Source: Ardenticatenaceae bacterium (GTDB lineage: Bacteria > Chloroflexota > Anaerolineae > Promineifilales > Promineifilaceae). Taken from it: DNA of 64,000 nucleotides. A program made the translations under genes and the position numbers. A model generated the notes under the pieces. The model had not been told where the DNA came from and did not search any database. It saw only the letters and a program-made list of their open reading frames with translations. Below are positions 26,901 to 35,317 of this stretch, in pieces. How positions within the stretch are numbered: the stretch's first letter is position 1; every line of letters starts with the position of its first letter. Where the stretch lies: the NCBI GenBank assembly GCA_020634495.1, contig JACKBR010000004.1, forward strand, positions 62,001-126,000, read 5' to 3'.

Positions 26901-28188
26901 GGATGCAATCATACAAGCCATTGTTGCAATTTGGCTGGCATGGTTACACATTATAAAGGGCAATCATAAAGACGCAGAACGATTGACCTTTCATTCTCTT
27001 TCAAAGCGCTTGGGCCAATCGCACGGTGCCCTTCAACTGACAGCCTATTTGCTGGTTCGCCGAGATCCACAACCAGAAAATTTAAAGTATGCTTGGCAAT
27101 TGTTAGCCCTCTTCGAACGGTTCACCATAGTCAATACTTTTTTGCCCATACAAAAACTAGCTAAGCAATTCAGGCCAGCCGTTTTGTCAGCCATGCCCAC
27201 GGCCGAAATTGAAGCAGCCAAAGCCAAAGGACGTGAACTTGATTGGGAAGAAGTGATTGATGACCTGCTCGAAAAGTTGCCTAAACTTAGCTGGAATGTT
27301 GCCGATGAGGATATGCCGCAAGTTCAAGAAAAAGATGAAGTGGGCACCCCCCAACCACTTAAGCCAATTCAACCTAAAGAACAGTTCATCGCCGAAAAGT
27401 TGCTTGCTACGGGTGGGCATGGTCAGGTTTATCTGGGACGTGAGGTGGCCACAGGGCAACAGGTCATCATTAAAAAACTGAAGCCAGAATTAGCGATTCA
27501 ACAGCCAGAATACATCGCTCGCTTCATTCGTGAAGGAGAAGCGTTGCGCCAACTGAACCATCCCAACATCGTCAAAATGCTGGCGACTGTTGAAAAAGAA
27601 AATGAACATCAAATCGTGATGGAATATGTCACTGGCGGCAGCCTGCGAGATTTGCTCGAAAAAGCGCCACAATTGCCGTTGGTTCAAGCACTCAATATCG
27701 GTCTCGAACTGGCGGATGCGCTCAGTCGCGCCCATCATCTGAACATCATTCACCGCGATTTGAAGCCTTCTAACGTGTTGCTTGCCGAAGATGGCACGCC
27801 GCGCCTGACTGATTTTGGCATTGCCTACCTTACCAATCAAGAAACGCGCATCACCAAAGATAATGCGATGTTGGGAACCATCCGCTACATGAGCCCTGAA
27901 GCGTGTGAGGGGGAGGTGCTAGACGGCCGTTCCGACATTTGGTCTTTTGGGGCCATTCTTTTTGAAATGCTGGCTGGTCAACTCCCATTTACAGGTGAGA
28001 CAACAACAGCCACACTAATTGCCATTATGAATGATCCCGTACCCCTTCTGACCGACCTCAGACCCGATGTCCCGATTGCTCTTATGACCTTGATTGAGCG
28101 CATGTTGGTTAAGGAGCGGGAAGCTCGCATAGATTCGGTTCGCAAGGTGGCGGCTCAGTTAGAAAGCATCCAGAGTAGCCATTTGTGA
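23926..28188 (+). CDS. Giant regulator: SARP DNA-binding/BTAD, NB-ARC ATPase, TPR, C-terminal Ser/Thr kinase
   Basis: 1420 residues. An OmpR-like winged helix (~1-80, IRLFGAFSAKLGERPL) and a bacterial transcriptional activation domain (~95-245) give a SARP head. NB-ARC follows with P-loop GPGGMGKTR at ~304-312 and LLLMDNFEHLLDG as Walker B. TPR units occupy roughly 640-1060. A protein kinase starts near 1153, with VIIKKLK lysine, HRDLKPSNVL (~1274) and DFGIAY (~1295). The Gly-rich loop reads ATGGHGQVY, where the first Gly is Ala. Fusing kinase and SARP-STAND parts in one chain is uncommon. The next gene overlaps by four bases (GTGA). Confidence 0.9.
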   Translation: MTSPILSIRLFGAFSAKLGERPLTTFGSIKAQGLIIYLLLAGEKKHTREALMTLFWPEATLKAAQANLRQTVRRIGKVLPQSGGHPLILSERKTISLNPEANYEVDVLTFEHLLAGSPSRAQMVEAVALFHGDFLADFYLPDSNEFEEWVAAKRPYYRQQALATLDSLATHFLQKQDYAQAQTYTWRQLEIDPLRERACQQLMTALARTGQRSSALAEYERFRQLLEDELGVEPSQETAVLHQQIQADEIRAVEPAKVSKKLSQPIRNNLPTQPTPFIGRENELVQLQRFLEDGEQRLMTIVGPGGMGKTRLALAVAEHNLSIENNFPNGIFFVNLAPVSEASQMVSALADALNFQLAGGSQDPRSPNQQILDYLRKKQLLLLMDNFEHLLDGVDLLNEILDVAPNVQILATSRERLHLHQEQVYPIQGLEFPDWETPEDAVRYTAVQLFLQSAQRNQADFTLGDGDDLTHLARICRLVAGMPLAIELAAAWVDTLSLADIASEIQASLDFLETEMRDMPERHRSIRACINNSWQKLNEKERDVFAACSVFRGGFTQKAGRAITGASLRTYSRLVNKSFLQFDKTNKRYQVHELMRQFGAEILANQTSEVSKTSEISVRDKHSSYYLQALADRTEDLKGAGAKEAHQEITADYLNAYQAWHWGVQRHHFEQLEGALISLRLHTFIYSIREFKAAVQNAIAALENSELTTTQQLFLARLLVMHSYVGNSREERLEALVKGQNLLDDLAESGLDLRTGIAEFLRSSAIKAWGAGRYDDASQLFKDSLSLYQKLNDKWYQARVLTKLGHMSSIQGQQKVAVAYYQQSLSLRKSIGDELGISSNLRSLTTSSLIEGNYNHHREMMMEQLEIAREFGDRRTQPNILSAIAFTFLYEARPEEALKCELEALAIIEDMGYESAVPGAFCNIVEILMRLDNMKDAEPYIHKGLRLAKSMGTARYENEFLYQRSVLHLHKGHYELAFEDAQAAFSSAKKQGDAIIQAIVAIWLAWLHIIKGNHKDAERLTFHSLSKRLGQSHGALQLTAYLLVRRDPQPENLKYAWQLLALFERFTIVNTFLPIQKLAKQFRPAVLSAMPTAEIEAAKAKGRELDWEEVIDDLLEKLPKLSWNVADEDMPQVQEKDEVGTPQPLKPIQPKEQFIAEKLLATGGHGQVYLGREVATGQQVIIKKLKPELAIQQPEYIARFIREGEALRQLNHPNIVKMLATVEKENEHQIVMEYVTGGSLRDLLEKAPQLPLVQALNIGLELADALSRAHHLNIIHRDLKPSNVLLAEDGTPRLTDFGIAYLTNQETRITKDNAMLGTIRYMSPEACEGEVLDGRSDIWSFGAILFEMLAGQLPFTGETTTATLIAIMNDPVPLLTDLRPDVPIALMTLIERMLVKEREARIDSVRKVAAQLESIQSSHL

Positions 28189-31100
28189 ACGAAACGACGC
28201 GCCCCCGCTGGTTTGCCAGCAAATGGGCTGGCTTGCTGGCGATTTTGCTTATTGCCTTGATAGCCGCCTGGCCGGAACTTTCCCAGCCAGGCCTGCTAAA
28301 TACACGCGGCGGCGGCGACAGTCCATTTTTGCTACAGCGGCTGCACCAGTTGGAAACGGCCGTACTCGATAATCATTTCCCCGTGCGCTGGATGCCAGAC
28401 GCCAACTATGGCTACGGCTACCCCTTTTACAACTTTTATGCCCCCCTCTCAATTTACAGTGCTTTTTTGTTCCGGCTGCTGGGCTTCAGCTTTGTTCGGG
28501 CCATTCACCTGTCGCACTTGTTGGGGTTTTTGGTGGCTGGCTGGGGGACATTTGCCCTGGCGCGGCGCTGGTTTGCCAGCAGCTGGGCCGGATTGCTGGC
28601 CGCGGCCGCTTACACCGTTGCCCCGTTTCACCTGGTCAACGTCTACGTGCGCGGCGATTCGCTGGCCGAATTTTGGGCGATGGCCTTTTATCCGCTGGTG
28701 ATTTTGGCGGCGGATGGGCTGTTTGGCGGCGGGCGACGGCAGGTGGCTTTGTTTGCGCTGGCCTATGCCGCCCTCATCCTCAGCCACAACATCTCTGCCC
28801 TCATTTTTTCGCCCTTTTTGCTGCTGTACCTGCTGCTGCGCTGGTTTTTACCGCAGAGAACGCAGAGGGCGCAGAGTGGAAAAAACAGTCTCCAGTCTCC
28901 AATCTCCAATCTCATTTTAGGTCTCCTTTTGGCCCTGGCCCTCGCCGCTTGGTTCTTCGCCCCAGCCCTGGCAGAGCAGTCATTGGCCCAGTTGGACACG
29001 GTGACAAGCGGTTATTTTCATTACAGCAATCATTTTTTGGGAACGGCCGTTCAACCCCTCACCCAGACCACCTTTTTTGTAGATTACAGCGTGGAAAATC
29101 GGGAAGCGTTTCGTATGGGATGGGTGCAAACGGCCGTAATCATGGCAGGCCTTTTGGGGCTGATTTGGTTGTGGCGGGGCAAGGTGGATTCCCGCCTGCG
29201 CGGGAATGACACGCGGGACATCATCTTATTTATTTTCCTCACGGTGGTAGTTAGCAGCTTCATGCTCACACCCCTGTCGGCGCTGCTGTGGGAACATCTG
29301 CCGCTGTTGAGCTATACCCAATTTCCCTGGCGATTTTTGTCGGTGCAGGCGTTTGGTGGGGCCTTGGCGGTGGGGGCCTTGGCCACCGTGCTGCCCAGGC
29401 CGCGCTGGTGGGCAGCGCCGCTCATCATTCTGCTGTTGGTCAGCAGCTTAGGCCAGCTCAAAACAGATTTTCTGCCGCTGACGGATGCGGACGTCACGGC
29501 CGAATCGCTGGCTGAGTACGAATGGTTCACGGGCAACATTGGCACAACCATTAGCTTTGAATATTTGCCGCCGACGGTGCAGCCACGGCCGTACACCAGT
29601 CTTTGGCTCAACAGCGGGGAGCGCTGGACGGTGACGGCGCTTTCCGGCGACCTGGTTTCGGCCAGGCTGAATGAGCAGCGCACAACAAAGCAGCAGTGGA
29701 CGGTGGCAACGGCCGTTCCCAGCAGCCTCATCTTCCCTACACTGCACTGGCCGGGTTGGGAAGCGCAGGTAAATGGCGAGTTGGTGGCGATACGGCCGTC
29801 CACAGGCAGCGGCCTCATCCAGTTAGACGTGCCTGCCGGGGAACATGAAATTGTGCTGCACCTGAGGCGCACCCCCATCCGCCTGGGGGCAGAACTGGCC
29901 TCCTTGCTGGCCATTTTGCTGACCGTGTGGCTGGTGCGCCCCAGCAAACGCTGGCTCAATCGCAAAACTGGCCTGTACCTGGCTGGATTGTTGCTGTTGG
30001 CGCTGGGGCTGCACCTTTGGCCGCAGCCATCCGAGCCGCAAAGTTTGCGCACCTGGGATTTTGTGCAGATGGGCTACCTGCATCCCGATCCGGAAGGCGT
30101 GGCTTTTAGCAATGGCGCAACCCTGGTTTATGCGGCCGTGCCGCAAGAAATTCAACCTGGAGGGACGCTTCGCATAGAGCTTGGGTGGCAGCTGCCGCCT
30201 GGCGGAGAAATGACCCTGGGTCTCTTTTCCCCGGCTGTTAACTGGCCAACCGAGCCGGAATTGCAACCCCAGCCGGTTGTGCAGCAAACGGTGCTTGCCA
30301 GTAGTTCGCTCACTGTTTTTGAGCTGACGCTGCCTGAGAATGCTCCGGCTGGTCTGTTTGTGCCAAGGCTGTCGTTGGCCAACGGCCGTCCCCTGACCCC
30401 CGCTGGCCGCAGCCGGAATGCGCTCTTTTTGTCGCCCATCCGCGTTTTGCCCACCGCTGGCGATTTGCCTGCTGCGGAACAATTGACCGTGCGGGGCCTG
30501 GATGCTCAGCTGACGGCAGACGGACAGCTAACGGTGCAGTTGGCCTGGTTTACGCCGCAGCCAATCAGCCAAAATTACAACGTGGCCCTGCGCCTGACAG
30601 ATGCCCAGGGGCGGTTTTTGCGCGTGGTGGATGTGCAGCCGGGCTATGGTTTTTTGCCCAGCAGCGGCTGGCCTGCGGGGGAGTGGGTTTATGACTGGCT
30701 TACCATTCCTTTGCCCCCGTTGGAAGAGCAGCATGAACGGCCGTTTGCCCTGGTGGCGCAATTGTATGACGTGACGGAACCAAATACGGCCGTGCTTACT
30801 CGACGATTAGGCGAATGGGTGGAGGTTGAGGCTGGCTGGCAGTTCCGCCCAACGGAACCGGTGTTTACCTTGCCAGAAGAAATGAACAGGCTAACGGCCA
30901 GCTTTGGCGAGGAAATTGCGCTGCAAGGGTACCAATTTAGCCAGTCACAGGCTGAGCTTGCCCTGACGCTGGTCTGGCAGGCGTTGGCCAATGGCCAAAC
31001 CGACTACACCCGCTTTGTGCATCTGATTGATGCCGAAACGGGCGACGCGCCGCTGGTGCAAAGCGACAGCCAGCCGCGCTACGGCAGCTACCCCACCAGC

Positions 31101-31304
31101 CAATGGGCCGCTGGCGAAGTGGTGAGCGACACCCTCACGCTGCCTTTGGCTGACGTGCCGCCGGGCAGCTACCAACTGGCGGTTGGTTTTTACAGCCAGC
31201 CTGGGCCAGGGCAGTTCCAGCGGCTGCCGGTACAAAATTCGGCGGGCAATGCGGAGCCAGACGGCCGTTTCATTTTGCCCTTTACGGTGACGATTGAAAA
31301 GTAA
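28185..31304 (+). CDS. Large multi-pass membrane protein, 6-PTPS-related / GT-C type
   Basis: 1039 residues from GTG 28185, which overlaps the preceding stop as GTGA. A first membrane helix and the loop GGGDSPFLLQRLHQLETAVL are followed by YGYGYPFYNFYAPLS, typical of the family annotated as 6-pyruvoyl-tetrahydropterin synthase-related membrane proteins. About 12 helices run to residue ~615. The C-terminal 420 residues form two or three beta domains outside the membrane. It resembles GT-C glycosyltransferases. Residues ~222-243 and ~334-342 are repeat-derived insertions (RTQRAQSGK... and DSRLRGNDT). Confidence 0.82.
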   Translation: MNETTRPRWFASKWAGLLAILLIALIAAWPELSQPGLLNTRGGGDSPFLLQRLHQLETAVLDNHFPVRWMPDANYGYGYPFYNFYAPLSIYSAFLFRLLGFSFVRAIHLSHLLGFLVAGWGTFALARRWFASSWAGLLAAAAYTVAPFHLVNVYVRGDSLAEFWAMAFYPLVILAADGLFGGGRRQVALFALAYAALILSHNISALIFSPFLLLYLLLRWFLPQRTQRAQSGKNSLQSPISNLILGLLLALALAAWFFAPALAEQSLAQLDTVTSGYFHYSNHFLGTAVQPLTQTTFFVDYSVENREAFRMGWVQTAVIMAGLLGLIWLWRGKVDSRLRGNDTRDIILFIFLTVVVSSFMLTPLSALLWEHLPLLSYTQFPWRFLSVQAFGGALAVGALATVLPRPRWWAAPLIILLLVSSLGQLKTDFLPLTDADVTAESLAEYEWFTGNIGTTISFEYLPPTVQPRPYTSLWLNSGERWTVTALSGDLVSARLNEQRTTKQQWTVATAVPSSLIFPTLHWPGWEAQVNGELVAIRPSTGSGLIQLDVPAGEHEIVLHLRRTPIRLGAELASLLAILLTVWLVRPSKRWLNRKTGLYLAGLLLLALGLHLWPQPSEPQSLRTWDFVQMGYLHPDPEGVAFSNGATLVYAAVPQEIQPGGTLRIELGWQLPPGGEMTLGLFSPAVNWPTEPELQPQPVVQQTVLASSSLTVFELTLPENAPAGLFVPRLSLANGRPLTPAGRSRNALFLSPIRVLPTAGDLPAAEQLTVRGLDAQLTADGQLTVQLAWFTPQPISQNYNVALRLTDAQGRFLRVVDVQPGYGFLPSSGWPAGEWVYDWLTIPLPPLEEQHERPFALVAQLYDVTEPNTAVLTRRLGEWVEVEAGWQFRPTEPVFTLPEEMNRLTASFGEEIALQGYQFSQSQAELALTLVWQALANGQTDYTRFVHLIDAETGDAPLVQSDSQPRYGSYPTSQWAAGEVVSDTLTLPLADVPPGSYQLAVGFYSQPGPGQFQRLPVQNSAGNAEPDGRFILPFTVTIEK
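28850..28913. repeat. Repeat modules inside a coding region (CGCAGAG and AATCTCC words)
   Basis: CCGCAGAGAACGCAGAGGGC and then CAGTCTCCAGTCTCCAATCTC resemble the intergenic word repeats (CACAGAG family, and 7313-7378). They read in frame within a loop of the membrane protein and keep it open. Confidence 0.7.
29187..29207. repeat. ATTCCCGC-type palindrome inside a coding region
   Basis: GATTCCCGC, loop CTGC, then GCGGGAAT. This is the widespread bacterial repeat that translates as DSRLRGND. A degenerate copy lies at 37204-37270. Confidence 0.75.
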
Positions 31305-31335
31305 TTATGCAATTGGGTAATTGGTAATTAGATCG

Positions 31336-31794
31336 TCAATTACTCTCGATAAAACGCACTGCTTTTTCAACGCTATCTTTCGGGCTGATTTTTATTTGGC
31401 TGTCGGCAAAACGGCCGTCTTCATCAATGACAAAGTGACTGCGAATGATGCCCATGTAGGAACGGCCGTACATGCTCTTTTCGCCCCAAACCCCATACGC
31501 TTCAGCCACCTCATGCTCAGGATCAGACAATAAATTGTAGGGGAAACCCATCTTGGCCCGCCATTTTGTTAGCGCTTCTGGCATGTCTGGGCTGATGCCC
31601 AGCACCGTTGCCCCAGCGGCCTCGATGGTGGGCCAATTGTCGCGGAAGCCGCAGGCCTGCGTGGTGCAGCCTGGCGTGTCTGCCTTGGGGTAGAAAAACA
31701 GCACCACCTTTTGCCCGCGCAAGTCGGACAGTTTGATTGGGGTGCCTTCATCAGAAATCAAATTGAAGTCGGGGGCAAGTTCGCTAACAGTCAT
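31336..31794 (-). CDS. bcp: Thioredoxin-dependent peroxiredoxin, Bcp/PrxQ type
   Basis: 152 residues from ATG 31794, with AGGAG upstream. The active-site stretch FYPKADTPGCTTQACGFRDN contains the peroxidatic Cys43 and the resolving Cys48, the C-x4-C spacing of the PrxQ group. It reduces hydrogen and organic peroxides in the cytoplasm with electrons from thioredoxin. It is a single-gene unit. The gap beyond its 5' end carries telomere-like AAACCCTAAGGG hairpins. Confidence 0.94.
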   Translation of the reverse strand: MTVSELAPDFNLISDEGTPIKLSDLRGQKVVLFFYPKADTPGCTTQACGFRDNWPTIEAAGATVLGISPDMPEALTKWRAKMGFPYNLLSDPEHEVAEAYGVWGEKSMYGRSYMGIIRSHFVIDEDGRFADSQIKISPKDSVEKAVRFIESN

Positions 31795-31876
31795 AAGTTT
31801 TCTCCTGGGATTAAGAAATTTATTGCAAAGGCGCAGGCAATCTGCTGATTTTATTAAAATTGATGTTACGCACCGC

Positions 31877-31942
31877 AAACCCTAAGGGTTTCCTTGACCT
31901 CTGGAAATTGGCGCTGATTTTGTCAAAACCCTTAGGGTTTTT
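31877..31942. repeat. Paired AAACCCTAAGGGTTT palindromes
   Basis: AAACCCTAAGGGTTT (31877-31891) and AAAACCCTTAGGGTTTTT (31925-31942) are each self-complementary and also pair with one another. They sit in the ~390-base gap between the divergent peroxiredoxin and small membrane protein genes. No gene is seen in the rest of that gap. Confidence 0.75.
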
Positions 31943-32188
31943 ACCAGAGTCGCAGCGTAACGTGAGTTAATCATTTCCTTGATTTTACCGAGATTGGCCG
32001 CAGGTTCCCACACGAGTTAAAGAATTGTTTAGGTTTGCGGGAACTTTTGGCGGCAGCGGATCGTTTTGGGGGTACAGCGTCAGGAAGCCGTTAGACGGCC
32101 GTTTCCCAACCATCAAGCAGCGCCGTCCTCACATCCAGTATGCTGTCTACAGCAAATAAAGCCGATTACCAACTGTAGGAGGTTCATG

Positions 32189-32503
32189 ATGCCCACAATT
32201 TATATGATTTGCTGGTCTTTCATCATCATTGCTGCGTTTTCCATTTGGCGGCTGCAAACCTGGAATCAACGTATTTTGGTAACGGCCGTAACGATGTTGG
32301 TGCTGTTCATGAGCCAATCCCTTTTTGTTTCCCTGGCTACCAGCGCGGGCCTGAACCCCAGCGACGCCTTTCTGGCCCCCGAACAATTTTTGCAAAGCGG
32401 GCCGTTTGGCTGGCTGGCGCTGTTGGTGATGCCCTGCGGTTGGCTGGGGCCGTTTGTCGGCTTTAACTTGATTCAGCGTTTTCAGGGGGAAAATTATCAG
32501 TAG
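32189..32503 (+). CDS. Small membrane protein, about three helices
   Basis: 104 residues from ATG 32189, six bases after a TAGGAGG site (ATG 32186 directly before it is also possible). Helices at ~2-17 (PTIYMICWSFIIIAAFSIW), ~28-48 (ILVTAVTMLVLFMSQSLF) and ~72-92 (GWLALLVMPCGWLGPFVGF). No family is recognised. It is followed by a hairpin and by convergent TPR and XRE genes. Confidence 0.65.
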   Translation: MPTIYMICWSFIIIAAFSIWRLQTWNQRILVTAVTMLVLFMSQSLFVSLATSAGLNPSDAFLAPEQFLQSGPFGWLALLVMPCGWLGPFVGFNLIQRFQGENYQ

Positions 32504-32573
32504 GTCACTATTCAGTGATGCAGTGTTCAGTTAACTGATTACTGGCTTACTGATTACTGACGACTGTTCACTG
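32504..32573. repeat. Intergenic hairpin of TTCAGT / ACTGATTACTG words
   Basis: CACTATTCAGTGATGCAGTG and CAGTTAACTGATTACTGGC with further complementary copies fill the gap between two convergent genes. The words are the same as at 637-716. It could act as a bidirectional transcription end. Confidence 0.65.
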
Positions 32574-33113
32574 TCCGCCAAGCAGGCGCGTGGCAAAGCG
32601 AAGCAGCCATTTGAACAACTGTTGCGGCAGCGAGAGCCGGGGGCGAACCTGTAAGCTCTCCTGCATCCGCAAGATCGCGGCCAGCCATTGGCCCCGGCGG
32701 AGTTCCATCAGGCTCAGGGCACGCAGTACCTGGGCCTGATTTTCTTTTTCGTTGCTTTGGGCAAATTGGGCAGCGGCGTCGCTGTAGTGGCGGGCGGCTT
32801 CGCTGTACTTTTTTTGGCTGGCGTAGATGTCGCCCAGGTTGCCCAATGTTTGGGCATGGCGGTTGGCATCCTCAATTTGGGCAAAAAGCGCAGCGGCCTG
32901 GGTGAGGGTGGCTACGGCCGTATCCATCTCCCCTTGAACCCGCAAAATCACCCCCATATTGTTCAGCATCTCCGCCTGATTCCCCACATCGTTTTGCGCC
33001 GCAAAAGCGGCCGTTGCCTGCTCAAAGGCGGCTAAGGCCTGCTTATGGTTGCCCTGCCGAAACAGGCGCATCCCTTCTTCTTTTAATTCTTGGGGGGAGG
33101 GAGAATGGCTCAT
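32568..33113 (-). CDS. TPR-repeat protein
   Basis: 181 residues from ATG 33113. There are three to four tetratricopeptide units: MRLFRQGNHKQALAAFEQAT, AEMLNNMGVILRVQGEMD, AQTLGNLGDIYASQKKYSEA and a weaker fourth. The tail is basic and hydrophobic (LPQQLFKWLLRFATRLLGG) and may touch the membrane. There is no signal peptide, so it is a cytoplasmic scaffold. It follows the XRE regulator on the same strand with a word-repeat hairpin between. Confidence 0.8.
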   Translation of the reverse strand: MSHSPSPQELKEEGMRLFRQGNHKQALAAFEQATAAFAAQNDVGNQAEMLNNMGVILRVQGEMDTAVATLTQAAALFAQIEDANRHAQTLGNLGDIYASQKKYSEAARHYSDAAAQFAQSNEKENQAQVLRALSLMELRRGQWLAAILRMQESLQVRPRLSLPQQLFKWLLRFATRLLGGQ

Positions 33114-33128
33114 TTTTGAGCAATGACC

Positions 33129-33196
33129 CAATTACTGAATTCCTCAATTACAAAACAGAGCGTTGTAATTGGGTAACTGAGTAATTCGGTAATTAG
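33129..33196. repeat. Intergenic hairpin of CAATTAC / GTAATTG words
   Basis: CAATTACTGAATTCCTCAATT is mirrored by GTAATTGGGTAACTGAGTAAT and AATTCGGTAATTAG. The same word set reappears at 31306-31345, 45174-45250 and 49684-49745. Confidence 0.7.
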
Positions 33197-33855
33197 TAAG
33201 TGATTTCCAATAAGCTTTCTGCGACCTGGCGCAGCTGATCAACATCCATTTCGCTCAATTTTTTGGCCGTGTCCAAGTAGCTCACGTTCACTGGGTTAAT
33301 CAAAAAGGCTTGCATGTCGGCTGGCATACGGTTGAACTGTCGCTCCAATTTTTGCTTGGCTTCGTGGCGGCCCAACGGCCCATGCAAATCATCCAAAAAG
33401 TAGCTTACAGACACATCCAGGTGCTGGCAGATTTTTTCCAAATGCAAATAGGGGATCGGCTCTTCGCCCATTTCATACTTTTTGAGCATTTCTTCGTCAA
33501 TGCCTATCGCTTCGGCCATTTCTGCCAGGGATTCGCGCTGGCGCAGCCGCTGCTGGCTTAACAAAACACCGATTACTCGGTGTCGCAGAGCAATGAGATT
33601 GGCGTAGTCGATGTCTGGCTCACTTTTTAGTGGCTCGCTGCCCCAAAAGTAGCCCATGGGGATATTGAAGTAGAGGGCGACGGCCTCTAGTTGAGGCAGG
33701 GAAATGGGATATTCACCAGATTCAATTTTGCTGTAATCGGCTGGCTTTATATCTAAAACGGCCGCACACTCTTTCTTGGTGCGCCCAAAATGCTCTCTGG
33801 CCTGTTTTACCAGGTCTCCTAACATTTTGGCGCGTTCTGGGTTCAATTCACTCAT
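33193..33855 (-). CDS. XRE-family regulator with two HTH domains
   Basis: 220 residues. The first HTH (~10-65) contains KKECAAVLDIKPADYSKIES, and the second (~90-145) contains SLAEMAEAIGIDEEMLKKYE, each followed by a hydrophobic LP(H/Q)LE(A/K)... helix and a (M/V)SYF(W/L) end. The helical C-terminus has no recognised ligand domain. Tandem XRE domains could contact two half-sites as a monomer. It is transcribed divergently from the ATPase at 33966, a common arrangement for a regulator and its target. Confidence 0.85.
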   Translation of the reverse strand: MSELNPERAKMLGDLVKQAREHFGRTKKECAAVLDIKPADYSKIESGEYPISLPQLEAVALYFNIPMGYFWGSEPLKSEPDIDYANLIALRHRVIGVLLSQQRLRQRESLAEMAEAIGIDEEMLKKYEMGEEPIPYLHLEKICQHLDVSVSYFLDDLHGPLGRHEAKQKLERQFNRMPADMQAFLINPVNVSYLDTAKKLSEMDVDQLRQVAESLLEITY

Positions 33856-33965
33856 TACTTTGCTCTCTCTCAGGTGGCATCGTTACACTGGGGAAGATAT
33901 TAACATAATTCAGTTTTGGGTACAACTGGTGCGCAGTATATACGAACGGCCGTCTTTCTGTTACA

Positions 33966-35297
33966 ATGAAAATCCAGTCCAAACCTGGTAGCAAACTGAT
34001 GATGCAGTACGAACCCTGGCCTTTTCTCCCACCCAATGCTTTTACACCCACGCAGGCCGACCGATGGTGGCAGGCTTGTTTTTTGCGTACCGAGGCGATT
34101 CGGGATTTTACGGCCGTTTCTGGCTCGGCTATTCTGGTGGGTGAAGCTGGCTCCGGTAAAACGGTGGCTCTTCAAGCGCTGCTGCATGAAACGGCCGCTT
34201 CCCTGCTGCATGTGCCCTACCCCGTGCAAAACTGGCCCCAAGGACAGCGTCCCTGGCTGCCAGGGCGTCGTCACGTTAGCCAGATAATGGCCGCCACCGC
34301 CAACGAAATTGTGCGGCTGCTTAACCAGGAACCGGCCCGCTTCCACAACTGTCATGAGCTGCTGCATGAATTCCTTAACTGGCTGGTGCAAAAACATTTA
34401 GGGCGGCGTCCCCTGGTGCGGCTGTTGCAGCAAATAAATCGCGCCACCAACAGCAGCATTCCCATCCCGGCCAGCGACCAAGTTGAAGATATTTACCCCA
34501 GCGACGACCACACGGCCGATGTGCGCGGCCAGATTGACGAACTGGCGGAGCTGGTGCGGGCGTTAGGCTACAGCGGCGTGATGATCACCATCGACCTGAA
34601 TGAGCAGGAAGCGTCGATTAGCGGCCAGGACCTAAGTGAATTGTTCCGGCTGGATTTGCTGGAAAATCCCGGCGTTGTTGTGCGAGCGGCGCTGCCCCGC
34701 AGCGTGGTGCAGCAGGCCCAAATTGAAAATCGCGTGGGCGGGCATTTGCGCCTGATTCCTATTTACCTGGCAGATGCCGACATCTCTGAATTGGTAAAGC
34801 GGTACTTGCAAACGGCCACAGGCGGGCAGCTTTCCGGTTTAGATGAATTGGCAAATACGGCCGTTCTCACCCGCGCCCGCAAAGAGATTCAAAGCCTCTA
34901 CAACGCCCCCACCGTGGCTGGCTGGCTGCACTGGGCCGAAACCCTACTGACTCACTACCTGGCCCAGCCAACACCCACACAGCTCACCGGAGCAAAGGAA
35001 ATGACCATTGCCTTTTACCAGCGGCATGTGCCCCTGCGCCTGGTGCCAGAGCAGATGGCCGTCTGGCGCGGGCCGCAGCTGCTCACGCTGGATCGCCAGC
35101 CGTTTGAGCTGCTGCGTAAGCTGTTTGATCTGCAAGGGCAGCCTGCCCCGGAGGCGCTGCTGCAAATTGCGGGCACCCAGGCAAATCTAAATACGCTCAT
35201 CGGCCGGGTTCGCAAAATCATCGAGCCGATTGCGAAAACCAATATTTATATTCAGAACAAGCGGGATTTGGGGTATTGGCTGGAGAATTTTGCTTAG
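33966..35297 (+). CDS. P-loop ATPase with C-terminal winged-helix domain
   Basis: 443 residues. Walker A is ILVGEAGSGKTVALQ (~55-69) and the Walker B-like strand is VMITIDLNEQEAS. A helical middle follows. The last ~75 residues read like an OmpR-type winged helix: LLTLDRQPFELLRKLFDLQG, then LNTLIGRVRKIIEPI and NKRDLGYWLENF, recalling the YI..RGxGY.L ending. A STAND-like switch with the DNA-binding domain at the C-terminus is suggested. I do not recognise a named family. A downstream ATG pair at 33999/34002 is an alternative start. Confidence 0.75.
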   Translation: MKIQSKPGSKLMMQYEPWPFLPPNAFTPTQADRWWQACFLRTEAIRDFTAVSGSAILVGEAGSGKTVALQALLHETAASLLHVPYPVQNWPQGQRPWLPGRRHVSQIMAATANEIVRLLNQEPARFHNCHELLHEFLNWLVQKHLGRRPLVRLLQQINRATNSSIPIPASDQVEDIYPSDDHTADVRGQIDELAELVRALGYSGVMITIDLNEQEASISGQDLSELFRLDLLENPGVVVRAALPRSVVQQAQIENRVGGHLRLIPIYLADADISELVKRYLQTATGGQLSGLDELANTAVLTRARKEIQSLYNAPTVAGWLHWAETLLTHYLAQPTPTQLTGAKEMTIAFYQRHVPLRLVPEQMAVWRGPQLLTLDRQPFELLRKLFDLQGQPAPEALLQIAGTQANLNTLIGRVRKIIEPIAKTNIYIQNKRDLGYWLENFA

Positions 35298-35317
35298 AAG
35301 GAGTAAGAGCCGGTAAG

